NCBI GenBank assembly: GCA_006535965.1
Contig: QEAR01000082.1
Span: forward strand, 29,772 to 93,771
DNA length: 64,000 nucleotides
Direction: 5' to 3'
Source of the DNA: Spizellomyces sp. 'palustris'
Lineage: Eukaryota > Chytridiomycota > Chytridiomycetes > Spizellomycetales > Spizellomycetaceae
Shown: piece after piece, positions 37,773 to 48,173 of the stretch
Numbering within the stretch: the stretch's first letter is position 1
How the letters are laid out: every line of letters begins with the position of its first letter
Notes under the pieces: generated by a model
Databases searched by the model: none
The model's input: only the letters and a program-made list of their open reading frames with translations
What the model was told of the DNA's origin: nothing
Position numbers and translations under genes: made by a program

Positions 37773-38507
37773 TTCGTGTGGTAGATAGAGCCATAGACTT
37801 CATGATGCGTCAAAATGCATTGCAAGGTTAGGATTAGAGTTAGGAGGGTACAGTAACTAGCCGCTTCGCTTCTATCTCGCACGTTGCGAAATGAAATTGG
37901 CATCAAACTGACCAGGGTTCCGCACAATCTTTTATCTTCTATGTTAAGAGGAGGCGATCGCGCAATTGCAGCTGTGTACATGCTCTGCTGCTGGGAATGA
38001 CGTTTATATGTTGGACCATTGCAAATGACATAACTCATGTTCATCCCAAACCAGTCCAAACTGCTAAAAGGACGGTTAAAAGACAGCCAATACTCATTCG
38101 CCTCGCCACCAGCTGCCATAAAACTGGAATCAGACTATGCAAGGCCCTTTTTGGAATGATGCAGCTGCAATGTCACATAGGCACATGCTGCCATCATTGT
38201 AATGCATTAAGAGCTTCAAAGTATATTTCATAGAGACTTTTTTTTAGCATAGCGGGGTTCAAAGGATTACAAGTCCCAGTGCCCGCACGCGGGGCCTAGT
38301 TTCTTGGTTGCTTGGACATGGGACCTGCTCAGACGGTTTTCATTTCGTAATGAGTAAGAAGGGCTAGCTGCGTCATTACTCACAGCCCTTCACACTCATT
38401 GCCAGTCAGCTCACGTACAGTACGTATCGGTTTGTTTGTCGTATTCCAATAAAAAGATCCTCGGAGACCGTGTCCCAGAACAGTAGCCCGAGACACCGCA
38501 ATTGACC
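37773..38507. other. Intergenic region, CFAP96 / small heat-shock protein
   Basis: 735 bp. A minus-strand open frame begins at ATG 38119 (MAAGGEANEYWLSFNRPFSS) and runs into the CFAP96 3' end, but it has no recognised domain. No clear heat-shock element array (alternating GAA/TTC) upstream of 38508. Confidence 0.4.
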
Positions 38508-39288
38508 ATGTCCATCGTTCGTCGTCTTCTTCCCAGTTTGACCAATGTGTTTGAACATAACCCCCACGGCATTACCTCCCGTTTTCGACCCGGTTCAGCC
38601 CAAAGTGCTCTTGCGCCTCTTGGCATCTCTGACGACGTTTTTAATCCACTAGCGGCACTGGCTAATGTCCGTGCACCTGTACCTGCTGTTGATGTGAAAG
38701 GTTACTGGACAAACAGCGGGATCGGTTATGCACATGTTGCTGACCCCAATGCCGTACTCTGTAGAGCGTCCGGATGCTTATATCATCGAGGCAGAAGTAC
38801 CCGGCTTACCAAGGAGCAACATTGACTTGGAAGTCATCGACGACCGTAAGTACACGCATCAACTGTCGTCCATCAACTGCGGGCCAACTAGTGTCTGATC
38901 CTGCTCTTATGATAAAATTGGCAGACACTCTTGCACTTGAGGGACGATTTGAAGATGTGCGTGAAGTAAGCCCGCCCAATATTGAAGCTACGGACACGGC
39001 CAGAACATCAGACAAGACGGATCTTGCGCAAGCTGACACCAGCACCAACATCGCTCCTGCCAACGAGAGGGTGTGGAGCCGAGAAAGGGTGATTGGGAGC
39101 TTCAGAAGGCTGTTCACTTTCCCAGACAGAATTGATGCTGAAAAGGTACGCCCAGCGTGTATCTGATCCCCTGCCGACGCTATTTTTGACCACCGATACA
39201 GATCTCGGCGAAGCTCAAAGACGGCGTGCTGCAGGTAGAGATCCCCAAGGAGGAAACCCAAGGGCGGAAAGTACGCATCGCCGAATAG
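38508..39288 (+). CDS. Small heat-shock protein (Hsp20/alpha-crystallin)
   Basis: ATP-independent chaperone. Starts MSIVRRLLPSLTNVFEHNPH. The alpha-crystallin domain begins at ERPDAYIIEAEVPGLPRSNI, formed by splicing (VDVK then ERP). It continues through HTLALEGRFEDV, an insert of about 45 residues rich in Thr/Asp/Ala, and the conserved end SFRRLFTFPDRIDAEKISAKLKDGVLQVEIPKEE (read across the 39202 acceptor). The final strand motif GVLQVEIPK is diagnostic. The insert between strands is the usual position of a variable loop in fungal Hsp20s. Confidence 0.9.
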
Positions 39289-39647
39289 TTACAGCAACGG
39301 TGTAACATTGGATGGCATTTCTTGCTTCTGTAGCCCTCACTTGAGTGGGCTGTTCTGTAAATACATGCTATCTTTGCGATGATATAGTAAGGAATTCCAA
39401 CCTTCAAATCAACAGTCATATGGGCCAGAATAAGAAAGTATTTAATTCTGACTTATACATGACTACACACAATTCCCTACTCCGCACCCTCAGCAGATTA
39501 TCAGGTGGGCAATGACATTCCCACACCCTCCAGCTGCCTAAAATGTTTGTTCGATGTATCGTGATAGTTTCAATTGGTCGTGCCAACGTGATCGTCTCCG
39601 CTGAGCTACCCGAGGTTCGCATAGTCGGAGGCAGATCGAAAGGGCGA

Positions 39648-39793
39648 TTACTAGAGAGAAGAGTCCGGTCGACACATAAGCGGTGGTGATCGCTATTGAA
39701 TGCACAATTCAAACGTACTTTGGATCTAGCCCTCATCTTTCTCCTCTTACGCTTGAGACGCCTCTGACGCTTCTTCCTCCACTTATCACGCAT
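39648..39793 (-). CDS. RPL41: 60S ribosomal protein eL41 (25 residues)
   Basis: The smallest ribosomal protein, almost all Arg/Lys. The coding exon at 39719-39793 is exactly 25 codons: it starts MRDKWRKKRQRRLKRKRR and ends KMRARSK, matching eL41. The codon after the last Lys begins GTACGT, a splice donor. The intron runs 39718 down to 39651 (68 nt) and ends in a pyrimidine-rich CTCTCTAG, directly followed by TAA (39648-39650). So the stop codon alone opens the next exon. A possible acceptor two bases before the ATG suggests a leader intron as well. A plus-strand open frame overlaps it antisense. Confidence 0.93.
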
Positions 39794-39927
39794 GTCTGGC
39801 AGAACCGAAGTCAGCACCAAAGTTCGACATGTAGAGTAGCGATCATCCGACCACCACCGCCTTCCAAGCTAATACATCACAGTCATTGCTCTCGCAATGA
39901 TGTGGCATTCACCACCCACAAAGCGTC

Positions 39928-39944
39928 GGATGGATGGATGGATG
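39928..39944. repeat. (GGAT)4 microsatellite
   Basis: Four GGAT units plus one G, in the intergenic space upstream of the eL41 gene and of the next plus-strand gene. The same unit as the inverted repeats near RPL29. Confidence 0.9.
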
Positions 39945-40165
39945 CGATGGATACGCGCGATGAACGAATGCTCTTACCTGCTCGTAACAATGAGTGGACT
40001 GGGGGAAGGAGGAGCAAATCCTGCTGTAGTCCAATAAATATATGGAGAGCCGTCCGATCGAGCGTCCACGTGATAAAGTGGCTTGGTGAGCGGACCCGCT
40101 TGCTGATTAAGCAGCTGAGATTTCTCCTTCCCCATTTGTCGCTCAGGTCGATTTCTGTAAGAAAC

Positions 40166-42567
40166 ATGGGCTACGTCACCGTCCTGGTCCAACATTCCTG
40201 GGCATTGCAACCTTCTATTTCTCGCGCATCAACACCACAGCAGCAACTGAATACGGGTTCTGAAAAAGTGCCCGCTGGGTCGGGGAATATCGATGCATCT
40301 TCAACAGTTCGGCTGTCTATTCCGGACACAGTGGCTGCTTTCGTCCGCGAGTACAATGCATCCAGCACACCGTCTAACCAGCAGCGAAGGAGAAGACAGG
40401 CACTAGATATTTTTGACAAGTTGGAGCACCTTGTTTTGGCAGGTCCAGTAGTTGATCCAGCATTGAGAACCCCCACTTCAACCAAAGCACCGGCCGCTCG
40501 TTTCCCTGGAAGAGAATCCTTAAACATTCACCCGCACTCTCGGCTTCTCCGCCAGCGGGTTGATGCCAACGTGGGGAGCACAGCGGAGCACGTGCATAGC
40601 AGCCCTGGGCGATGGTCTGCTTTACATGCACGTCGATCCGTTCTAGCATTTACGGAGTGCAATTTACCTTCAATTCATGATAGAGCATTTGAGGTGCTTT
40701 TTGAAGCTCTGGATGTCAATCAACTCCGTACCGACAACGCCGAAGTTGAAAGCCTGTTGAAATTGGTCAGCGACATGATTGAACGGACGCTGATTTTGGT
40801 CCCTCTGGAAAATGCGGAGGATTGTGCAAGCGCCAAAAAAAACTGGAATGTGAAAAGGATTTCAATGGTAGGTGCATAGGGGTATCCGAGCATATAGTCC
40901 CTGTGTGCGAACTATTTCATCTCTTCCACCTAGTGCATGTGTTTGGCAATGCAACGGTTAGAATTTGCTCATGAGGTCCGTGGGTACGTCATTCCCTCGG
41001 AGACCGAACGGATAATGCAGAAGTATCTCGATGAATGTCTGCCAAACATCCAAAGTACCGATCCATACTTAATCCATCTAATGGCGGAGATGGAAGATTC
41101 GGTAGGTCAGGAGCACATGGGATTGGCGGCTAGTATCTTCCTAGTTCTCCTGATGGTTCTATGTAGTGACATAAATCACCATTACTGGGTAGATTCGCTG
41201 GCTCCTTTCTACGACGCAGGACAAGGATCAACCCCCAGCAACGGCGACGGCGTTATCATTTCTTTCCCAAGCGATGGGAGCACTGCCAGCAGGGGATTCG
41301 AGCGATGTGATAGGGCCGTTCAACGCTATTTTGGAGGATTTACGAGGGAGAGGGGCACGGTATGTACGATGCGGTTATCTTTCTCGTGTGTCGGAACCAT
41401 CCATAATTCTTCACGCTATACAGACGCCTAGGACGTAACTATATCAGGTTCCTCGCTACGGCTGCTACAATAAGCGAAGATGCATGCCGAGTATTCCTTG
41501 GTGTGTTGGAAAAACTGGATGCCCGCACAGATTGGCACTGGTTGTACCTGGGGATATTGTGTCTCGGTGCTATTATCATCAACAGCCATCCATCGACTGT
41601 GGGTAAACTAGTCATGGAGTCCTTACTGACATATTTGCAATATCGCGGAATACAACATCGAAGATTCGAACTCAGGCACAACGGGACACATGCGCAAGAC
41701 ATAGATGAGATGATGAAAATTGGAGATGGCGGCAACGTCACGGTTGATGTGTTGCAACCCAAGATGGTAGACCCGCATTTGGACATTGTGACGGAGGAGA
41801 GCAATGCCTGGAAGATCCGGACAGGGGCCGTCGTTGCGCTAGCGGAAATCCAGGGGCATTTCCGGTCGCAACCTTTTGGGATTCTGGCAAGGGAAGCAAT
41901 GAGAGCGAGGCAACAACATGAAACGCATCCTGGCCCCGGCATCTTGCTGGAGGCGGCTCTCGGCATCGTATCTTCACGGACTGAAGCATCTGAACTTGCA
42001 AGAACTAATGTGAGGCGAATTTCATATCTCTTCCGCTACACCTGTATGGCCCTAGCAGAAGGATATGCGGAATCACATAGTCGGATTGACTTCCTGAGGC
42101 ACTACCTTCGTTCGGCCGCTGGTGTTAAAAGTTCCAAACAACAAAACGGCAAAATACTTGGGCAAATCGACCCAGTTTACAGGGACCGTACGGCGAACGC
42201 GAGATTCTTGCGCCTGGAACCTCACATGCCCCTATCCACCGCTCCATATCACCATAATTACAACTTCGTCGAGTTCCCAACTAATGCAACCAAGCCGTTA
42301 TTCCTTGCCCCCTCTTTTTTAACCAACACCGATCCATCCTTGCCTCACCCCTCGAATGGAACAGTTAACCGTCGGAAACTCTTCCACCCCAATGTCGCAT
42401 TCAAGCAGTCGTCTGAGGGAATTCAGTATTTGCCATCAATAGCAAAAGGTACTCTTGATACATTACTGCACTTGAACCTAAAGGACGATAACATAGAGCC
42501 CATTTCAAAAGGACCTCTACACGTGGTAATGCCATCTGTAGCTCTGCAGCATGATAGGTTACACTAG
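40166..42567 (+). CDS. Unrecognised 761-residue helical protein
   Basis: Three exons, 40166-40867, 40934-41373 and 41424-42567, join in phase (the second donor, GTTATC, is weak). Residues 1-100 are low complexity. From about residue 150 the sequence is dense in amphipathic helices (e.g. FEVLFEALDVNQLRTDN, ERIMQKYLDECLPN), with hydrophobic runs ASIFLVLLMVLCSDI and LYLGILCLGAIIINS that may be buried or membrane helices. WKIRTGAVVALAEIQGHF suggests ARM/HEAT-like repeats. The C-terminal 130 residues look disordered. I do not recognise the family; a TMEM232-like ciliary protein is one weak idea. ATG 40166 is chosen because the frame upstream overlaps the eL41 gene on the other strand. CACGTG lies at 40067. 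Confidence 0.7.
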
Positions 42568-42645
42568 ATTACTGGTACTTTAAGCAGACATATGAAAGAA
42601 GATTGCTTTTGCGGGTTTAGGCAATATATTTAAAGTGCACAGGAC

Positions 42646-43201
42646 CTAAGCGGTGGTGGCCTTACGAGCCTTGGCACCACGCAGCTTCTTTGGCTTGTTG
42701 ACCTTGCCATGCTTTTGGCTTTCCAGGACACGAGAGAGACGAGCCAAGGCGGCCTTTTCCAAATCCGGGCGGTAGGTGCGAATGATAGTACGGACGGATT
42801 TTGCTCCGGCACGAGTCGACTTTTTGAGAGTGGTCTTGTTGAGACTTTTGCTGGGCTTGGAGGCAGGAGCCGACGTCTTCTTGACGGAGACAACTGCACC
42901 GTTGGTACCCGCCGCGGAAATATCAACCGTCTGCAAGATAAAATTGTAAATGATATCATTCCACCAAGGTCACCCTCACGGCTTCCCACCTTCTTCTGAG
43001 CCAATCCAGAGTACTTCAACGAGTTCCGGTTGAGTAGGTTACCCGGCTCCCTGCTCAATTGAACACCGTTGCGCTTCACGAGGAAGGCAGACTGATCGCG
43101 GGTCTATAACAAGGCACGTGAATAAGACTTCGGAAGTAGCATATGTGTTGAGGTCAAGGTAGTCAGTCACCTACCAACAGCCAAATCAAGTCGGATGACA
43201 T
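42646..43201 (-). CDS. RPL28e: 60S ribosomal protein eL28
   Basis: Large-subunit protein present in animals and many fungi but absent from budding yeast. Exons 43175-43201 (MSSDLIWLL), 42990-43103 and 42646-42930 join in phase to 141 residues. Signatures: DQSAFLVKRNGVQLSREPGN, LNRNSLKYSGLA and RTIIRTYRPDLEKAALARLS. Tail is Lys/Ala-rich. Directly upstream, two further spliced segments stay in the same frame (see findings), so the true start could be ATG 43419. The family's normal start MSSDLIW argues for 43201. Confidence 0.94.
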
Positions 43202-43445
43202 CTAGAGGACGAGAATGAGATATTGTGCTGTTCTCGGTGACGCTAACATGTCTTCCTTACCTTGTGACCTTTGACGGAAATGTGGAAGGTGGAACGGCTG
43301 TCCAGCCAGCGCAGCGAACGACCGAAGCTGAAAAAACGAGTCATGTGAATGGCACAGCGCTAGTGGCTTAGTATCAACTGCTCTGCCTTGCGGCGGCCAT
43401 CAAACGGTCCCGCAGGCATGGTTGCTGCCGCCGTACAAATCGTTT

Positions 43446-43721
43446 TCATGACATGACGCACTGGCACAGCTCAGCTCCATACAGATTTCCTGATGTCTTC
43501 TTTTTGGATGCAGGAATTTGTAGTGCGATAAGGGAGAGCAGCGTATCAATATATGTCTTGTCCGGATGCTTGTCCGAATGAATTGCGTCGACATAAATCA
43601 CGTGATCACAGAAAACGTCGTTTGCGTCGTGTAGAACAGCACTTTGACGGTTGCCCTGCCCAATTACAACCTGTGTGACCTCTCTCATCTTCCTCGACAG
43701 AGCAATATTGTACATAGACAT
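43446..43721 (-). CDS. Short open frame of unknown meaning
   Basis: 91 codons from ATG 43721 (MSMYNIALSRKMREVTQVVI) to a stop at 43446. It lies between the eL28 leader and the importin beta start and contains the ATCACGTGAT palindrome. No recognised domain. It may be a chance frame in a promoter; codon use is unremarkable. Confidence 0.2.
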   Translation of the reverse strand: MSMYNIALSRKMREVTQVVIGQGNRQSAVLHDANDVFCDHVIYVDAIHSDKHPDKTYIDTLLSLIALQIPASKKKTSGNLYGAELCQCVMS

Positions 43722-43763
43722 TTATTTCCTGTCTTCTAGTTTGCTATAGCTCGGTCGGTACAC

Positions 43764-46700
43764 ATGACGATGAGTCTAGCACCGCTCTTGGAAGCTACGC
43801 TCTCACCGGGTAGGTTAAGGACCCAGTTACCTTGTGATCAAGGGCTTGCAAACGAATCCAACAGCGCTGAATATGACTCCCAATAGAGCATCGAGAGAAT
43901 GCGGAAGCGCAACTCTCGGCCTACGCGGAGCAATCTTTTGTAAGTCGGCCGTAGGGTGTTGTGCCACTGTTCTCGCTGCGGCAACTTACCCATGTGTGCG
44001 GTAGCCACAATATGCAGCTGCCCTTTGCCAAGAGCTTACGAATGAAGCCAATGCCTTGCACATTCGTCAAGCTGCCGGGCTTGCTTTAAAGAATACTTTA
44101 ACCGCCAAGGTAAGGTCTTTATGTCGGGCCTCCGACAGTGTCCACCATACGTTACTTACTGAGTCTGATAGGAAGCGCCCAGGAAGGAGGAGTTGGCCAC
44201 AAGATGGATCCATACGGATGCGCAAACGCACTCGGGGATCAAGGGTGCGGTATGTACTTGAATTCTTGGCAACTCGATGTATTTTCGACCTCATTTCATA
44301 CTTTTTTGATCAAGGTATTGCATGCCTTGGGGTCGGAAAACTCCCGAGTCGGATACGTGGCTGCACAGGTACTCCAGAATTTACCTTCTCAACAGTACCT
44401 CCTTAATCTCGCTGTGTGCCTGACTTGTTTAATTAATGCAGATTGTCCAAGCGATCGCAGCTATCGAGCTTCCACGAGGCGGCTGGCCGGAGTTGATTCC
44501 TGGCATGTTGGATAACGTCACCAAGACCGACAATGCGAAACTGAAGCAAGCATCACTCCAGGCACTGGGTTTGATTTGCGAAGTAGTGGTGCGTCGACAA
44601 TGTTTTGAAATGTGGGCAGCGGATTCTGTCCAGTTTGTGTTAAGATCTCCGTATGCAGGATCCTAATGTTCTTCAACAACACGCAAACCACATCCTCACG
44701 GCGGTGGTGTCAGGGGCCAGAAAAGAAGAGCCAAGGTAGATATGGCTGTTTGGACGATTAACTTGGTCAATGGTATTGATCATCAAGCCGGGGCAGTTCT
44801 GAGGTGCAAAAAGCCGCTCTGAGTGCCCTGTATAATTCTTTGGAGTTCGTTAAACAAAATTTTGAAGCCGAGGTGCGCACCATGCATTTTGGCCTCTCCA
44901 TTGTAGTGAATTGACACAGCGCGTGACCGGACAGGGCGAGCGGAACTATATAATGACAATTGTTTGCGAAGCTACTCGCAACGAGGTTCCGGAGGTCCAA
45001 GTAGCTGCTTTTGAATGTTTAGTGAAGATCATGTCGCTTTACTATGACTTCATGAACGACTACATGCACAAGGCGTTGGGATCGGTAGGATCTTTGTGAG
45101 GTTTATGGATGAATATATTAACAACCATACTCTGTTTCAGCTTACTCTATGGGGAATGAGACAAGAGAAGGAGGAGATCGTTTTGCAGGCTGTTGAATTT
45201 TGGTCAACTGTCTGTGAGGAAGAGATCGATATCGAAGCAGACCAGGACGCCGAGGAAGAGGTATGACCGCGGAATCGTTCCTCGCGACATAAAGATTTTT
45301 AATCTTTGTTTGGGCTCAGGGGGACGCCAGCAGAACGAATCATCATTTCGCCAGAACGGCTGGGGCGGATTTAGTGGACGCTCTGTGGTGGCTGATGACT
45401 AAGAAGGAGGAGGACGATGATGAAGATGAATGGAATGTCTCTATGGCTGCAGCTACTTGTCTGTCTCTTCTGGCAGCCGCTGCCCGGGAGCAGATTGTCC
45501 CATCTGTACTGCAATTCGTTGAGGCTCATATCCAAAGCTCAGACTGGAGGTATAAAGATGCTTCCATAATGGCTTTCGGTAGGTTTTATGTCCATGTTGT
45601 GAAAGCATAGATCGTGGGTCTAACTGCTCGCAGGCTCTATTTTGGACGGGCCAAACCCGGATATTCTGGGTCCTCTGGTTGTGCAGGTATGTGCTTATTT
45701 TTGAGATTCCAGATATAGGCAGTTCAGTAATTGAGGCTTCATGTCTGATATAAGGCACTGCCATTGTTGATTGGCATGATGAAAGATCCCGTACTCCAAG
45801 TCAAAGATGCCACTGCTTGGACCCTAGGCCGAATCTGTGAGATTTTGCCGACTTACATCAAGCCCGATCTTCTTGAGCCCTTCATTGTGGCGGTCCTGGG
45901 AGGATTGCAGGATCACCCGCGGGTAGCGTCCAATTGTGCTTGGGTAAGTACATAGCTTATTGTCATTACTATTGTGTTGCATAACTAAAAACAAGGGAAA
46001 CGTTTAGGCTTTGATGAGTTTAGGCGAAAACTTGGGAGTTTCGGAAGAAAACGCAGATATATATCCCTTATCCATGTATTTCGAGACGATCGTGCTAGCC
46101 TTGAACGCCGCTGGGGAAAGGCAAGCGCTATGTTCTCCTTGCAAACATTGTTAAAAATGGAGTGTGCTCATGTGACTGGTACACATCATGCAGTCCGCAG
46201 CAAGACGCAAATTACAGAGCAAGTGTGTACGAGGCGATGGCCACTCTCGTGTCTCATTGCGCCAAGGTGCGCCGCCTTGTTTTTTCGCTGGGTGCTTTGA
46301 CTAGGTTATACTAATATTTCGTTATATATTGTAGGACTGTTTAGCGACAGTAAATAAACTCGCCATTGTGATTTTGGACAGGCTGGAGTACACTTTGGCT
46401 GCTCAGGTGCCTACTGAAACTACTCCTCGCATGGGTTTTCCTGATCACATCGTCGACTAACAAAGGACAATCATAGAACCAGCTTGTGAGTGCCGATGAT
46501 AGGAGACTCCACTTTGAGCTGCAGTCAAATCTCTGTGGGGTGATGACGGTAAGGTCCTCCCTCCAATCGGCCGGTAATCCTATTGGCTAAATATTGTTCT
46601 GGGTTGCACCTCATAGGCAATTGTTCGTCGCTTGGGCAACCTCGTAGTACCAATTGCGGACCGTACCATGCAGGCTCTACTGATGCTCATGTCGTCAGCG

Positions 46701-47851
46701 TCAAGATCCTCCACTGTGTTGGAGGACGCTTTTCTAACTGTCGGGGCGTTGACCGTTGGTAAGGCTCTCGGTACTCCTTGCTACAAAGGGTCGGCACTTA
46801 CGTTCGGTATGAGCAGCTTTGGAAGGCGATTTCAGTCGGTATATGGAAGCCTTTACTCCGTTCCTGTATCAGTGCCTTCAGAACCATGAAGAATACCAGG
46901 TCTGTAAGGAGTGGATTTACCCTCTGTTGACCGGAGCTTAAGCCTTCAGTGTATTTGTAGATGTGTTCCATCGCAGTCGGCCTGATCGGCGACATCTCTC
47001 GTGCGCTAAACGAGCGAATTCAACCGTTCTGCGATACTTTGATGAATCTGATGATGGCCAACTTGCAGGTACATAATAGCCTGGATATATGCTCAACTTC
47101 TTCTAACGGATTAAGGAACTAAACGTCTTGATATGTTTGGTACAGAATCCCGCGTTGAATAAAGCAGTGAAGCCCTCGATTTTATCAGCATTCGGTGATA
47201 TTGCCTTGGCGATTGGCGGTAACTTTGAAATGTATTTGGATATTGTCATGGCCGTCTTGCAACAGGCTGGTGCAATGGCAAATTTGACTATGGTACATCG
47301 CGTGGGCTGATGTTGTATGGGCCGCGTCGTTGTGCTTAGCAGTCTACTTCTTCTAGACAACGTCATACGATTATGACTACGGCAATCAATTACGCGAAGG
47401 AATCATTGAAGCTTATGTAGGCATCGCACAAGGACTGAAAACTGCAGGCAAAGGTGGGTTATACCTTTCGGCTTCATGTCCTCTCTTGACCTTCCTAACT
47501 GTCAAGGTTAGCAAACCTACTCGGTAACTACGGCGCTCAGATGTTTGGTTTTGCTCAGGAGATCGCCACCTCCGAAGCACCCCGAAGCACACAGGTTACG
47601 TCAAGTCTTGTTGGCCTTATTGGGTAAGGGCGTAGAATATGTCATACCTATCGATACTGTGGAGTAATGTTCTGTACAACGACAGAGATCTAGCCGACGC
47701 ACTGCCACTGGGTCAGTTCAAGCCTCTGTTCTCTGCCGAGTGGATTTCAGTGTTGTTGAAATCTATTAAAACCGACCGCAACTTGGACCAAGACGCGAAG
47801 GGAGTTGCCAAGTGGGCCAGGGAAATGGTTCGTCGCCAGGTCAATGCTTAG
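43764..47851 (+). CDS. KAP95: Importin subunit beta-1 (karyopherin Kap95)
   Basis: Nuclear import receptor made of about 19 HEAT repeats that binds importin alpha, Ran-GTP and nucleoporins. Starts [15 protein letters not shown], then [18 protein letters not shown] and [35 protein letters not shown] after introns. Further matching blocks include [25 protein letters not shown], a DEE-rich acidic loop at 45.2-45.4 kb (HEAT 8 loop), [40 protein letters not shown] and [13 protein letters not shown]. It ends [17 protein letters not shown]. The gene has many short introns, roughly 15-20. The apparent stop near 47620 lies inside an intron (donor GTAAGG, acceptor before 47685). Confidence 0.95.
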
Positions 47852-48173
47852 GATCGAGTTAGTTGGATGCCTTTTATAGCCCTGCCCATTCCCCTTTTTT
47901 GTATACCATTCCCTTCCCCATCCCTATTTCCCTTTTTACACTTTCAGAATAGATGTTTTGCAATGACCAGAAAATGCTCGACACGCAAGAGCAGACAACG
48001 TCAACTGGCAGAAATGGTTGACGATCACATAATTTAAGTGGCAGAGCAGATAGGGCGTTCTGACCACTAATTAGCACAGGCAATATCTGAAAGTTCAATG
48101 AATTGTAACAAAAAAATTATATCGAGCAGAAATGTGATTAATTGTGATTGCAAAGATTTACACGCAAAGAGGG
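47852..48173. other. Convergent intergenic region, importin beta / RBM26
   Basis: 322 bp between stop codons, AT- and pyrimidine-rich; probably two 3' untranslated regions. No gene or repeat. Confidence 0.5.

Noticed and set aside
39683-40165. Long plus-strand open frame continuous with the 40166 gene
   Set aside because: It overlaps the eL41 gene on the opposite strand and reads as antisense of an Arg/Lys-rich exon; the next ATG at 40166 is a better start.
42709-42999. 96-codon plus-strand open frame
   Set aside because: Exact antisense shadow of the eL28 last exon.
47580-47630. Possible frameshift or premature stop in importin beta
   Set aside because: The stop sits just after a GTAAGG donor; splicing to the acceptor before GDLADAL restores the conserved sequence.
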